Source: Cavia porcellus (Eukaryota > Chordata > Mammalia > Rodentia > Caviidae). Taken from it: DNA of 64,000 bases. The stretch covers positions 7,270,201-7,334,200 of the forward strand of contig NW_026947514.1 of NCBI RefSeq assembly GCF_034190915.1. Direction: 5' to 3'. Every line of letters starts with the position of its first letter. Within the stretch, counting starts at the first letter, position 1. The position numbers and the translations under genes were made by a program. The notes beneath the pieces are model-generated. The model did no database searches. It was not told where the DNA came from and was given only the letters and a program-made list of their open reading frames with translations. Positions 42,904 through 55,411 of this stretch are shown here, piece after piece.

Positions 42904-43744
42904 GTGGTCCCGTCCCAAAAGCAAGAGCACAGTCCACCACCGCCTCCTAGCACGCTCCCAGTGTTGCTCTATCCCTGTCACTCACACATTTGTGCAAGCC
43001 ACCAAGTGTGCAGAACTGCTAGCAGCCACTGGCCCCAAGAACACCCCACGCCAAGCCATGTAGGGAATACCATGCATCCGCAGTGAAGAATTCAAGGTTT
43101 TGTCCCCAGCTCAAGCATGGCCTCAATGTGCAGGGTCGCTGGGTGTCTCTGCTACCCTGGATGCTACAAGAACCTGGAACACAGAAGAAGCCCAGGAAAT
43201 GCTGCAGGATGAAGGGCAGGATGGCTGGTTGGGGATTTCTCGAAGTCATTCAGCAAACACCCGTGGAGCTGCTTCTGCGTATTTGGATCTCAGTTTCTTC
43301 CCACAGTTGGGGCCCAGAAAGGGCAGGGAAACTTCTAGAAGAATCACCCCAAACTGTCCAGTGACACAGCCCAGCCCCAGTGTGGCAGGCAGCTCACCAA
43401 CAAGCCACTGACACCACAGAAGAAAGCAACTTCCGTGTGCTCTTTCAGGTCCTCCCCGTTTTGTGGGTCTGAGGTTTGCAGGAAGTGCGGCTGACAGTGA
43501 CCTTCTTTTAAAGACTGAGAAAGCCTCTGAGCCGGAGCTGCAGCAGACGCAGGGGGCCAGAAATGAAAAGAGAAGACTGCAGCGGGCACCGTCTGACGGA
43601 CGCAGTGGGCGATCGCCTCTCACGGGACCGCAGACACCCAAGCTGGGTGGCTTCCTACAGCTGCCGGCCGCTGTGGGACAGGAACTCTGCGGGGTCCAGA
43701 TGCAAGGCTCATCTGCTCTGCAAGGACTCGGTCATGTGTAGCAA
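42904..43744. other. Unassigned sequence
   Basis: GC-rich. A CpG-rich patch at 43575-43635 is short and does not reach CpG-island size. No exon supported. Confidence 0.35.
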
Positions 43745-43900
43745 GTGCTCTGGAGGTGGCCGGGAGCCTGGCCACATGGCCTGGCTGCATGCTCTTGAAC
43801 CCTTCTGTGCCTCAGTTTCTCCACCAGCAAAATGCTGGTAATATCAGCTAACATCATAGTTTAATGTGAAAAACTCAGAACAGTCTCCCTCATCTTAGGT
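43745..43900 (+). mobile_element. MIR SINE remnant
   Basis: 'gcatgctcttgaacccttc' followed by 'tgtgcctcagtttctccacc' and 'aaaatgctggtaatatc' matches the MIR core in order. Confidence 0.7.
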
Positions 43901-43924
43901 ATACTGATGAGCACTTTCTTTATT

Positions 43925-44143
43925 GAGGTTTTTTTTACTTGAATTATTTTTCCAGTACTGACGACAGAAGCCACAAGCGCTCTACCACTGAACTGCACCC
44001 CAGCCCTTTCTATTTTTTATTTTTTTAAATTTTGAGACAGAGTCTCACTAAGTCTCCTAAGCTAGGTTTAAACATGTGATCCTCCTGCCTCAGCCTCTCA
44101 AGAAGCTTTGAATACAGGCATGGACACCTCGCTGGTCCTGGAT
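43925..44143 (-). mobile_element. B1-dID dimeric SINE, minus strand
   Basis: ID half reversed ('ccagtactgacgacagaagc', 'gctctaccactgaactgc'), T-rich linker, then B1 half reversed ('gagacagagtctcactaag', 'gatcctcctgcctcagcc', 'aatacaggcatggacacc'). Confidence 0.93.
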
Positions 44144-45239
44144 GTTTTTTAAGGTTATCTTTGCTGCGACAACGTGGGAAAGGGATTGGAGAAGCTTGCC
44201 TGGCTCTCCTACACTCCGCTCCTGATATTTGAGCCCCAGCTTGGCTCCCTCTAACAGAAGCCTCAGGACCTGCCTGCTTGGGCTGATCACATGCCTCGGA
44301 GCCACACATGGAGGACATTTAACTGTCCCCTCCACGTGCATCATCCTCAGGTCCTGTCCTCCCACCGAGGCTCAGGAAGGGTCACCCAGGAGCTCCAAGC
44401 CAGGCTGCTTGGGGAGCCACCACTTACCCCCTTGCTGCTGGAGCGCACACCCCTGACGGTGACAGACAGATGGGAGGGCTCTACTATGGGCATCACCCAA
44501 GGACAAGCTCAGGGCCGGGGAGCCGCAGGCCTAGGCGAGGTCTCGTATGCTTCCCAGCCTGCAGGCCAGGGGTTTGCTCTGCGGGTTAGCTGTGAGGAAT
44601 GCTAACTTCTGGTCGGGAAGTTACCCCACTGGCGCTACTGGGAGTGGACCAGGGTGACGGCCTTGGAGGCAGTTAAAGGAATGCGGGGACCTGCCTGTGT
44701 TCTTTCTATTGCACAAGCATCTTTGCACACACTCGCCGTTAGGACTTTCTGAACATTCATTAGTTCTGTTGCTTATACCAGAAGTCCCTCCAGCCCTGTG
44801 GTCCATCCCCAGCTCCCAGGGTGCTCTGGGCGTAGGAGAGACTACATCATTTCACAGCTTACAGTCCAAGTCACCTCCACTGGTCTCATGTGATTCTCCC
44901 TCAGGGAAAGGGTTCCTAGCCCCCTTTCACAGATGAGAAAATTGAGGCATGAAAGTACCAGAAACAAATACAGCCAAGGTCACTCCACTTGGGTTTGATG
45001 GGTCCCAGGTAAAGTGCTGCGTGAGTTTTTACAGTAAGATGTATGTTCCAAATACAATGAAAAGCCTAAGTCTTGGGTTAAACCATCAGAAGTTTCGGTA
45101 TTGCAGAGCCTTGTGGTTAGTGGCATGCAAACGTTTCACAAGTCAAGAGATGAAGGTGGCTACAGTTGATATCAACGTAGCATATTTTTGAAGACGGCTA
45201 AGAGTCCATTCAGGTACACTCAGCTCACACACACACAAG
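44144..45239. other. Unassigned sequence
   Basis: A MIR-like reversed scrap ('cagatgagaaaattgaggc') lies near 44931. 45000-45200 is AT-richer, with no assigned repeat. No exon supported. Confidence 0.35.
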
Positions 45240-45356
45240 TGTGTAAAGGAACGCCTATGTTAAATAGCTCCATTCAGCTTTCCACAACGCATGCATACAT
45301 TAAAACATCAGTTGTGTCGCTCAGTTACATTGTCAATTAAACCAAATAAACGCTGT
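45240..45356 (+). mobile_element. L1 3' end fragment
   Basis: 'atgcatacattaaaacatc' then 'cattgtcaattaaacc' and 'aaataaac' match the 3' UTR end of old L1 elements. The body upstream is too diverged to trace. Confidence 0.55.
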
Positions 45357-46121
45357 AGCAAAAGACAGGAATCTGATTTCCACCACTCAGCTTGCTACAG
45401 ACTAGAGGTGGAATTTACCCAAATGCTGTTTCACTTTTACGTCTTCTCAACTGTGTGTCTAAAAGTCATGTTAGGTGGTGGTACATTACTTAGTGGGAAA
45501 AAATGCAAGGGACAGAACGGCGTGCTTAGTGCCCGGTAGTTTGTATTAAGGTGTAAATGCGAGATCCGTGGCTTCCACTTCTCCCCCCGTGTAACCCAGA
45601 GCTGCCAATGACCTGGCCAAGAGAGAAGGTGGGGACCCAGCACCCCCAGCCTTCCAGCTGTGCCCACGGAAGCTCCAGGCACCTGGAACCTTCCACCCAC
45701 CGAGCAGCACTGGTGACCCATGAAACGCATCTAGGCTAAGGAGGAGAAAAAATCTCAACATGAAAAGTTCTACTGAAATAAAGTTACGTGCGCTGAGTTG
45801 TTCATTTCATAGCTTGGCATCACCGAAACCTGAACAGAGTCCAAATCCTGCCAAATGCAGAAATTTTGCTTAAGTGATATTGCTTCCTTCTCATAGAATA
45901 TTCTATTACCATTAACAGAAATGGTTACACTATCAAAGTCCATGGAAAGATTCCTCGGATGCAAGGTTGGGAATAAACTTCATGGAATCTACAGATAATG
46001 CACAATTTACCATTGAATTTTTTGTTTTTATAAAGGTGCAAACCCAACACACTCAGTAAAGACTGTATTTCACATTTCAAATCTGGGTCTTTTCCCAAAC
46101 TAGTGATTTGCAGGCAGATCC
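45357..46121. other. Unassigned AT-rich to mixed sequence
   Basis: 45880-46100 is AT-rich without a recognised repeat. No exon supported. Confidence 0.3.
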
Positions 46122-46241
46122 TTTCTCTGTCTCTCTGTCTCTCTGTCTCCCTGTCTCTCTCTCCCTCTCTCTTTCTGTCTCTCTCTGTCTCTTTCTCTTT
46201 CTGTCTCTCTCTGTCTCTGTCTCTCTGTCTCTGTGTGTGTG
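46122..46241 (-). repeat. (TCTCTG)n pyrimidine repeat
   Basis: TCTCTGTC units on plus (GACAGAGA on minus). It generates the long Ser/Leu-rich plus frames and Arg/Glu-rich minus frames between 45925 and 46486, which are not genes. Confidence 0.95.
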
Positions 46242-48896
46242 TCTCCTGGGCAGCAGTCAGCCCTGTGATCTCGAGGAAGAACACCAAACACTCCACAAGG
46301 CGCTGTACTGCTGACCCAGCCTTTCTCCAGGTTAGGGGTATTAACATTCATTTTTCTCCAGTATTTTCTAGATGCACTGGGTTGGTGAGACCTAATAATA
46401 AGCAGAGGAGCGTCTGTCCTGTGACAGGGAAAATAGGACACAAAGCAACCTGACATAAGCGGGGACACTAAAACCTCAGCCCACACGGTAGAGGTGTAGG
46501 GTTTTGATTTGCCCTGCGGCTGCCATCCGGTCGTTCATCAGGCTGTCACTGAGGTCTGCCAGGAGCCCCGCACCTCCCTGTCCACGAACCCTCCCTTCCC
46601 AGGTAGCTGGGAATCTGTCGCACCCTGCAGCACTGAGAGGGAAGGGCCACAGGCTGGCCTGAACAGCAAAGAAAGCAAGTGTCCAGTGCAAATGAAAAAA
46701 ACCAACATGGGACCCAGATCGCCGCACGCATGGGACACCCACTTCCAGGACTGTCACCGCGCCAGCCACACAGCAAAGCATGTCACGGCAGTGGTTATTT
46801 TAGGCAGTGGCACTTCTCGTTTTGCCCCTTCATACATTCCTTCCCTTGTCAGTTAGGCGACCAGCCAACACAGATTTGAAGCCACTGGGGTCCCTGTGCA
46901 TTGTCCCAGGCCTGACACGGTGAGAGAGCCACGGTTACCTTTTGTGTACAGAAGAGAAAATGGGCTCCCACAGGCAATGCCCCTGGGCACTGTGTCATCC
47001 CTGGTCCCTGACAGGCCTGGGTGACAGCCACTGAGGAGCTGGCCAAATGCAGGATCCACTGTCAGATGCCACAGCAGAGACAGAGACCTGGGAAACTCCG
47101 GCCAGTGTCCTTGAGAAGCAGCTGGAAAGCGATGGGCCCTACCTGCCCCGCTGTGTTCTCAGGCACGCACATCCTCATCCCACAGCTCCCAAAGATCCAA
47201 TTTCTACTGGGTTTGGAGAAGGAAGTGCCACTCGGAAAAGAAATTCCTGTGTCAGAAGCCCAGATGTACACGATCAAAATGACATCCTGGCTGCCCTGGG
47301 TTTCTTGTGATTCTTTCATTTTTCAGAAATTACATGTGGAGACCTAAAATGTTCTTTGTCTCTAATAGGTTTAAAGGCACAAATGTGACCTCTTTGCTTC
47401 ATTCTGTTCTGTGGCCCACCGGCTGCCATCTGAGCCTGTCCCCAACTCTCTCAAACCTGGCCTTGCCTGCCTGCCTGCCTGCAAGCTTTCAGTGGGCAGG
47501 ATCCAGGGCTTTTCTTTCATCCCTGTTGGTCTGAAGCACCTGTGAGGCAGAAAATAAGTGCTCAGCGAAACCCACACTGGTTTGCTGATCAGTGGGTGCT
47601 GCTGGCAGCAAGTGGGGTTCCCAGACCCAGTCTCCTCTGCTGGGGGAGGGTAGGGGTGCAGCGGCCTGGCTTCAGCCCCAACCATACTCAAAAGCAAAGC
47701 TGCACGATGTGGAGACAGTGGCTCCTCGTCTCCATGCCCTCAGCCTGGCTCTCACCACCGCCTGGGCTCCCTCCACACGTCCTTTCCGTGGAAAGCCACC
47801 TCCTACTTGTCTACCCCGAGAATTCACATTTGGATGTTCAGGGCTGGGCAGGGCTGGGTGTGTTCATCGGGGAGACCAACCCGGCCTTAGAACAGAGTCT
47901 CAGGAGCTTCTTCCACACTCTGATGGCGGAGCCATCTGCGGACACAGTGCGGGGCTGAGCCTAAGAGCAGAAGAAGCCCTAGAAGGAAGGTCCATCGCTG
48001 CCCCAGTGGACAGAACCAGACAAGAGCCATGAAGGCTCCAGGGAGGGCCCCAAATGAGGATGGACTCTGGAAGCCCTGGAACCATTAGGTGGATACTCGG
48101 AATGGAAGAGAATTCCCCGAGACAGGAAAGCAATCAGCAGGCTGGGCCTACACGGCTCTGTCACCCTCGGAGGCTTCCCAGCCCGTCGGTCACTTCTCTG
48201 CATCCCTCTGCCTGGAACTGTGACCGGCGCTCCTGACAGCAACTGCGGAGAAACCACCGGAGTCTCCATACAGCGCATGCGCCGGGAACTGGACGCTCCA
48301 CCACCGGTAAATGGGAGTGCACCAAAGCGCTCACACTCGGGCGTGTAAAACACAGCCACAACTGTGCACACACTCAGTGATTCCAGTGATGTGCAAAAGA
48401 GGTCACACTTGGTCTTCACTAGAACCATTCTCAGCTCGCTGGATGTAAACTACCTTAAAAGGAAAAGTACCCCTGTGAGTTCAACAGATCCTAGAGGTGC
48501 CGTTCGACTAAATGTTCATCTTTCCAACTTCTGACTCTCACTGTGCTCCCCTTTGCATCTGGGGACAGGCAGCCAGCCTCGGGCTGGCCTTTGGCAGGTG
48601 CGTCCCCTGAGAACATGTTGCCAGACCCGCTGCCCAGGGCTGAGCTGGGAAACTGTGGTTTTTCCTCTTAGCCTCGCCCCCTCCTGCTGGCTCGGCCTCC
48701 CCGGAGCTCTTTCTGGAACCACCTGCACCCGGAGAGCCCGGCCCTCTCTCCCGGGGACTCTGCACAGTGGCTTGGCTGGCCAGGCTAGGGAGACACTGGG
48801 GGAAAAGAGTTGGCTGGACAGAGCAGACTGCAGGTAGATTAGAGCATCCTGGGAGGGATGTCCTGGGTGAGGAAGGCTGACCCAGGCAGCAGCTCT
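46242..48896. other. Unassigned GC-rich sequence
   Basis: 2.6 kb of mostly unique sequence with small simple patches ((TGCC)n near 47468-47481) and a MIR-like reversed piece near 46945-46975. Overlapping frames up to 171 codons exist on both strands but none shows a family signature. Confidence 0.35.
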
Positions 48897-48937
48897 GTGA
48901 TTGTGCATGTGTGTGCTTGTGTGCATGCATGCACACA
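48897..48937 (+). repeat. TG/CATG simple repeat
   Basis: Degenerate TG run ending in 'gcatgcatgcacacatg', directly abutting an antisense SINE. Confidence 0.75.
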
Positions 48938-49126
48938 TGTGGTACTGGGGACTGAAGCCACGGCCTTCACACTGAGCTACGTCACCAGCCCTTTTCAGTT
49001 CTTCCTTGGAGAGAAGATCTCGGTGTGTCACTACGTTGCCCAGGCTGGACTTGAACCTGCAATCCTCCCAGCTCGGTCTCCCAGAGCGCCGGGCTTGCCA
49101 GCATGGGCCACCGGCTCAGGCAGCAC
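48938..49126 (-). mobile_element. B1-dID dimeric SINE, minus strand
   Basis: ID half reversed ('ggtactggggactgaagcc', 'cactgagctacgtcacc') then B1 half reversed ('gttgcccaggctggacttg', 'aatcctcccagctcgg'). Moderately diverged. Confidence 0.9.
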
Positions 49127-49309
49127 TTAAAGTCATCCCAGTTGTCCCAGGCCAGCGGGGCGCACGGGCTCTGCCCTGCCCGACCCTGCAGCTGCCCTCC
49201 TGCCTCCCTCCCACCCTGTCCTTCACGCTGGCTCCCGACCTTGACCTCTCCCCGCCGAGTGCTGTGTGCCACCCCAGCCCCACGGACAAGAGCCAGGCCG
49301 GCTAGCATG

Positions 49310-49600
49310 GTCCCCCTCGTCAAGGAGCTTCTGCAAAGGGTTAAAAGCCCGAAAGGGCTCTGCTACCTCCGAAGAAAGACTCATCGGCTTCCATATCCCT
49401 GCGAGGATCGGGCCATTATATTTAATGGACTTTGATGCTTCTTATTGTAGTACATAAAGCCTATTATTAAATGAAAGATGTTACAGTTAAGTGTCTGGTC
49501 CTCGGCACTTTCTGTTCTGAAGCGCTCGGAAGCAATTGCCGTCAGGACTCCTCGGGACTTTGTCACGTTACCTCTTGGCACTGTCTGGGAAGGAGCTGCC
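49310..49600. promoter_or_regulatory. Candidate conserved noncoding block F
   Basis: Repeat-free block with 'gccattatatttaatgg', 'gcctattattaaatgaaag' and 'tgttacagttaagtg', flanked by GC-rich DNA. The inverted arrangement of 'ccattatatttaatgg' is nearly palindromic. An enhancer role is inferred from composition. Confidence 0.4.
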
Positions 49601-50740
49601 TGATGAAGGGTACTGACCTCCCGGGCTCCCTGGTCCAGAAGGGGCAGGAGGCCACAGCCTTGGCCTTGGCGCAGGCCCAGGAGGTGGAGGGGGCCCCCTG
49701 CTGCAGAGAGAGTGCGTCCTCCTCCCGCATGTGTTTAGGAACACAGTGCGAATGCAGCTGGCAGCTCGGGCCCTAACACCACACGGCAGCCACCTGGGCT
49801 GCAGGACTGGAAGCCGTGAATTCTCAGAATTGTCTCCTGGAGCACAAACAACGCAGGCTATGGGTACTCCACACGGGGTCCGAGGGGTGGCAGTGAGTGC
49901 GGTGCTGTGGGTCCACGGGCCACAGACAGACCTGTAGCCGAGGCGGAGAGGCCCCCATGCCACCCAGCACTGCAGCCCCTTCCTCAGCAGGCTCCGTGCA
50001 CCCCAATCTCAGAGACGCACCTGTGAGCTGCGTGCTGATGCCTCCGGCCTCTCAGCCTCACCAGCCTCAGTTTCCCCCCTCACACGAGGGACACCACTAA
50101 TCATCTCAAGGTGTTTTCCTGACCCTTAACATACAACAGCCACTGACAGACAAACAGAAACCTCCTCCCTCGGCAGGACCAACCCTTGCCGAAACTCAGC
50201 ACCTGGAATCCTCAGGTGATTTTAAATCGCCACTAAAACGATAGTTAACAACTATGACATTTAAATAACATTGATCAGGTTTTGGATTAGAAATCTTTCC
50301 ACCTTGTGTTTAATTTTTATTTTTCATGAATCCACGTGTGCAGCACATAATGATCGCACCCCTCGTGGGAGCTGGAGCGTGGACACAATGCATCTGGACT
50401 CTGGTGTCCCTCCCGTGCCCTCCGTCTCTTGTTCTCCTGCTGTTTGCCAAAGGGAGAAATTTTAAAAACAGAACAAAAATGGCTTAGAGTCTCAACATAC
50501 AAATATTCACTGCTAGGTGTGGATGTAGGGAAAGAAGACGGGCTGGATGGGAAATATGGTACACATACATTAAAATATTCAAATAATTCAGAAAGGAGTC
50601 TAATGAAATGCAAAACCCCCCCCTCTTCCTCCCTCCCTCCCCCCAAACCTGACTTCTCCTGTCTCCCTAAAACTATACTCCGCTAACAGCTCCCTGTGTA
50701 TCTCACCAAGAAAACAAAATGTTTTACACTGGTACCAGCA
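49601..50740. other. Unassigned sequence
   Basis: GC-rich to 50130, then AT-richer. 50550-50605 has a weak L1-like look. No gene supported. Confidence 0.35.
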
Positions 50741-50744
50741 TCTA

Positions 50745-51180
50745 CACTAACATATGCTCACTCAAAAGGGAACCATAACATATTTGGCTTTCTGCAAAAT
50801 TCTCCAAACATACAGAAAATAATATAACAGACATCAATGTATGTAACATCCAGATTTGAGATACGTTTGCCTGATTTTACTTGCTTCAGATCCAAGAAGA
50901 AGAAAGGAAAGAAGGGAGACGGGAGGCCAGGAGGAAAAACGTGCCAGGGTCGAGTTTCGTTCTGACCCCTGCCTCTGTCCTGAAGTTGTCAGCGTGCACG
51001 ATTCTAACATGCATTTTGTAATTGTACCACATGGTTCTAGATCCATAAACAATCCCTGTGCTTCTGGGTGTCTGTGTTCAATATCGTATAAATAGAACGA
51101 TATTAACTATACCTTCCTCGAATTTGCTTTTCTCAACAAATATATTTATAATCGTTTATCCAAGTCGGTGCAGATTGATG
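50745..51180 (-). mobile_element. Old L1-like element, part 1 (split by LTR)
   Basis: AT-rich text such as 'ttgtaattgtaccacatgg', 'cgtataaatagaacgatat' and 'ttgcttttctcaac' fits the reverse complement of old L1/HAL1-type sequence. The element resumes at 51538, after an LTR insertion. Confidence 0.5.
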
Positions 51181-51537
51181 TAGGATACTGTGTAGCCCCC
51201 CACACAATAGCTCTAACAGAGATACTGCATTGGTTTCTCAGTGTCTGGAGGCCGGAAGTCCAAGACTGAGATTCTGCTTTCCCAGGCGTTTGGTGATTTG
51301 GTATCCATAGGGGACCAGCTTCCTGGTCCATCCACATTTTCTGGCTGTGTCCTCACATGGTGGCAGGGACAAGACAGCTCTCTGGGGCCCCTTATAAGCC
51401 CCCCAATCTTTTTCTTGAGAGTTCTACCCTTGTAGCCAATCACCTCCCAAAGACCCCTACTCCTGAATACCACGACAGTGGAGGTTACAAGTTCATAATA
51501 TGAACTTTGAGAAGACACAAACATTCAATCCATAACA
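51181..51537 (-). mobile_element. MLT1-like LTR (ERVL-MaLR), minus strand
   Basis: On plus it reads 'ctggaggccggaagtccaag', 'ctgtgtcctcacatggtgg', 'cttgtagccaatcacctccc' and 'cacaaacattcaatccataaca'-like text at the right edge. This is the classical reverse complement of an MLT1-type LTR, in full order. It is solo. Confidence 0.85.
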
Positions 51538-52060
51538 AATATTTCAGTTCCTTCCTAGCAGCCTGTTACAGGCATAACCAAGTTTTGATAGATCTTTCCA
51601 TTTTGACCCTGATAGAAAATTAGGGCCTTTCCTGGTTTGTCTTATTTTGTTTGTTTTTAGTTTTTCAAATCCACACAACAAATGTGAGTGCTCTTCCTCT
51701 GTTTCCTCAGTGCCAGCCCACCTGGAGGGACTGCACTGATGGATACACCATCACTGAGGTGACCCGTCCTCTCTTTGTGGTCATTCATGTTTTAAGGACT
51801 ATGCCCTTATACACCACGCTCCAACAAACCACCTTGCATCCATATCTTGGCTTACTTCTGAAATACATCCGGAGGACAAATTTCTAACAGTGGAAGAGCT
51901 GGATCGATGAGCACGTACGTGTAAAGCACTGACAGGTGTGACACGGCTATGCCCTGGGCAGGTTAGAGTAAGTCACACTCCCCCCGGCGCCGTGAACGAG
52001 GGGCTCTCACCCACACCCTGACCAAGACTATGCACTTTGTGAGACTGATATATGCAAACT
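51538..52060 (-). mobile_element. Old L1-like element, part 2
   Basis: 'gaaatacatccggaggac' followed by 'aatttctaacagtggaag' and 'agctggatcgatgagcac', with a 'cgaggggctctcacccac' segment downstream, follows the L1 ORF2-3' order on minus. This supports one L1-like element interrupted by the LTR at 51181-51537. Confidence 0.55.
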
Positions 52061-52277
52061 GGATCCTGATTCACTTCCAAATCACGTCCAGCTTCTCATT
52101 CTTCGCTCCTAAGCGGGGAGGCAGTTAGGGTAGTGTGTTTCTTCAGACAGCGTGGGCACACTGCTTCTCCAGAGCTCCCATTTTAAAACCATTTCGGGTC
52201 AAGGAAAAAACCAGCTTAGCTCAGTTCAGCTCTCAAGTAGTTGACCCAAGTCTTACCATGGAGTATAGATGAGAAAT
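52061..52277. other. Unassigned sequence
   Basis: No gene or repeat recognised. Confidence 0.3.
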
Positions 52278-52390
52278 GGGTGGATGGATAATGGATGGAT
52301 GAGTGGGTGGATGAATGGACAGATGGACAGACAAATGGATAGATGGAAAGACAGATGGATGGAAGGACAGACAGATGGATAGATGATAAA
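52278..52390 (+). repeat. (TGGA)n / (CAGA)n tetranucleotide array
   Basis: Short, degenerate version of the ATGG arrays at 7.1 kb and 33 kb. Confidence 0.92.
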
Positions 52391-54664
52391 TGAATAGGCA
52401 AATGAGAAAATATGTTTTCTGTAGGCCAACAATACCGGAAGTGCAGCCCTAAGAGACCAGTCGCTTGTATCCTGTCCAAGCCTACCCCAGGGAGGGTCTA
52501 GAGCTTCCCCCAGGAGTCAGTTCCTTTACATTCTGGACTCATGAAGTTTTCGGGTTTGATTTTGATCTCTGTTGGACCATCCAGCCTCCAGAGGTCTTGG
52601 CACAGCCACAGAAGGGCAAGCTGCCCGTGACTTCCCTGTGATCGAGAAGGTGAGACTCAACCGTGCCTCTTGGAAAACCAGAACTCAGCGGGGAGCCCTC
52701 CAAGAGCAGAAATACGGCAGGGATGGAAAGAGGACTTTACCAACTGCTTCTTCCAGTGGTGAACAGAGTGAGGAAGTGATATCCTGGCAACTAAATGTGC
52801 TCACATAAAAAGTTTTTGAATTTCCCTATATATCCTTTTGGCTTTTTCATGGGTCCTCTCCAGCTGGATTCCTGTGGATCAACTTTCCAAGGTGGACGGC
52901 ATTCTAGATGGGACTGGGGACACCATCCAGGTGGAAGGCCAGCATCCTTTCCGCTCCACCAGAGAACACACCTGGGCAAAACCAAACCAGCGAAGCTGCC
53001 TTGGAGGTCTCAGCTCCACCACACGCATTTGGGGGATTTGACATAAATCATCGGTTTCAGACGACAGGTCACAGGGAGCAATCTGAACACATGAAAACAT
53101 ATCTTCCTCCTGTCCTGTTCAGCGCTGTGGTAACTCTGTGCGAGAAGTAATTCTCACTCAGTATGAAAGAAGGAACTGGTTGTTTCCCAGGAGAAAGACT
53201 CAGGCCTCAGTGGGTCCAGTGACTTGAAAATTGTCCCAGGGTCCTCTGTGCTCCTACCTGCTCCCGTCTCTGCTCCTCTGCCCGTGCCAGCCTTCTTTCT
53301 TCCTCCTGGAAAGACAGCAGATGGCAGAGTCCAGTCTGAAAGACTGAAGAGCAAACTCCACCGGGAGGAAGCTCTGGAGAGAAGCCCCCCAGAAGGGCTC
53401 TAGCACTGTAAGAAATCACAAAGCCAAGCTCTGTACCTATGGAGACAAAACACCGTCATTAGCCCATGAGGAGCGAGTTCTTTCCTGGCAGACAGCAGAG
53501 GGTGGGAGCCTGAGACTGTCAGGCCTGGAAAGCGCACACCAAGCTGGGGTGTGATTCTCCGATACGGTAAAAGAAAGGAAGCAATGCACTGGGCTGGCCA
53601 AGCCCAGCAGCTGCCTGAGGCGTCTACACCAGGGCTGACCAACCGAGCGTGGCAGGGACTCCTACCACCAGCAGCAGCAGCAGTGTTCAGAGATGCAGGG
53701 CTGCAGTGATGACTGCCTTGCTCTTCCGTCCTCTTCAGTAGAGGTGTCGGCATCGCTGCACCTGGTGGTCTTGGGGCTTCCTGTGGTCCCGCCAGCAGTG
53801 TCCCGGACTCCCTTACTGCTCAGTTCCTGTCTGTGGCTCCAGGACAGGTCAAATATGGGCATGGCTTCTGCACTCCAGAGCCACACAAGGAAGCTGTGGG
53901 CCACACATGCTCGGAGGTCCAAGCTTCAGAGGACTCGAGGAGGGATGCCTGGAGAGGGCCGGGCTGGGCTGGGCTCGACAGAAAGGGAGACCTGGAGCTG
54001 GGCCTTCGGTTAAAGTAGACATCTTCTAGGAAGACACAGAAAAGGAAGACAATCCAGAAGAAAAAGAGCTCAAGCCAAGGTAGCCAGACATAGAGGACGC
54101 CTGTGCTGTCTGAGAAGAAGCAGGATGGCTCCACCAAGGCAGGTGGCCCCGGAAAAGCTTAGAAATGCTGGACATGAGGAAGATCTTCAAGGACCTTTCC
54201 AAGAAATGCCCAGTGACACCACCAGGGGTCCCAGAAGACAGCACAGAGGTTCCACTCCACGGACCTGAAGATGCCCTGGGTTGGGGCTGGTGAGACAGAG
54301 GCCACTTGGCCCCAAAGCACCCCCTGCTGGTGGAGCCCAGCCTGACCCCTCCAGCCACTTGGCAGGGCCAACTACCTGAGTCAGGGTGCAGAGCCCGTGA
54401 GTCTTGGCCTCTGGCTCCAACTGCTCCTCACCGCACTGGCCTCATTTCTGTTCCTTAAAATCCCCAAACCGGGTCCTGCTTCCGGGCCTCTGCCCGTGCC
54501 CTCCCGGTGGCCCGGTGCCCCCTCCCCCATGTCTGTTTGGCCAGACCCCTGTCATCCACCAGCTCTCAGCCCAGTTGTCCTTTATCCCAAGAGACCTCGA
54601 CAGCTCTCCATGAAGAGCTCCCTCCATCAAGGACGGAGTGCATCACCAGAGTACCTCGCTTCTG
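52391..54664. other. Unassigned sequence
   Basis: 2.3 kb without a recognised repeat or exon. It is fairly purine-rich at 53950-54110. Chance frames on both strands reach about 120 codons and carry no domain signature. Confidence 0.35.
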
Positions 54665-55055
54665 CGACTCGCTCAAGTGTTTACCCGGCACCTACTAAGC
54701 TCCAGGCACTGTGCTGGTGCGGTGGGTGTGATCACGGGCAGGACAAAGGCACTGCCTTCCGGTGATCCCATGTGCCCAGTGAATGCAAGGCAGTAAACAT
54801 CAGTAATATAACATCGGCAGGCCTCGGGCTTTGCAGGGAGAGGTGGGTGCATGGATCAGGACAGAGGGAGGCTGTCATTCTGTTTAGCTCAGCTAAGGAC
54901 ACCGTCTCTGAGAAGATGACACACAGCAGGCCGTGGCTGCACCAAGGCGGATCTGGGAAGCAGTGCTCCAGCTGAGGCCTGGCCAGGGCAAAGGCCCTGA
55001 GGCAGAGTGTGCTTGGTGAGCTCCAAGGAGAGCAGTGCCAAGAGGGTTTGCTAGG
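54665..55055 (+). mobile_element. L2 LINE remnant
   Basis: 'gcacctactaagctccagg' then 'cactgtgctggtgcggtgg', 'ggacaaaggcactgccttcc', 'ctctgagaagatgac' and 'ggcaaaggccctgaggcag' follow L2 order on plus. Non-coding remnant. Confidence 0.75.
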
Positions 55056-55411
55056 TAACAGAGAACGGGAAGAAGATTGTGTGGCGAAGACCTCAGTTGA
55101 ACTCCACCTGAATCCCCAGAGCGCAGTGACCTCTCCACGCCAGTGGAACAAGTTTTGTGGGTGCCCATCCCCACCCCAGTGTGAGTGACCCCAGTGTCTT
55201 CACCAGACCCCAGCAGCCGAGGAACACTGCACCCCCACAGCTCTCCTGAAGAAGGGGGCGTGTGTGCTCTTCTCCCCAGGGACACACATTGCAGCCTGGG
55301 TGCCCCCGGGCCCCTTTTCCACTGTCCTCAAAAAGCCGCCACTGTTTACAGAGTGCAGAAAGAATTCCCACCGCTTCTTCACTTCCTGGACACCTCCTCC
55401 CTCCCCCACTG
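55056..55411. other. Unassigned sequence
   Basis: No gene or repeat recognised. Confidence 0.35.

Noticed and set aside
43575..43640. CpG-rich patch as a possible CpG-island promoter
   Set aside because: It is under 100 bases, with no adjacent exon and no sustained CpG density.
45240..45356. AT-rich block with 'gtcaattaaacc' first read as a homeodomain-site cluster
   Set aside because: The order of motifs fits the 3' end of an old L1.
45925..46486. Arg/Glu/Asp-rich minus frames resembling RE/RD-rich splicing factors
   Set aside because: Composition is due to the TCTCTG repeat, with no supporting sequence outside it.
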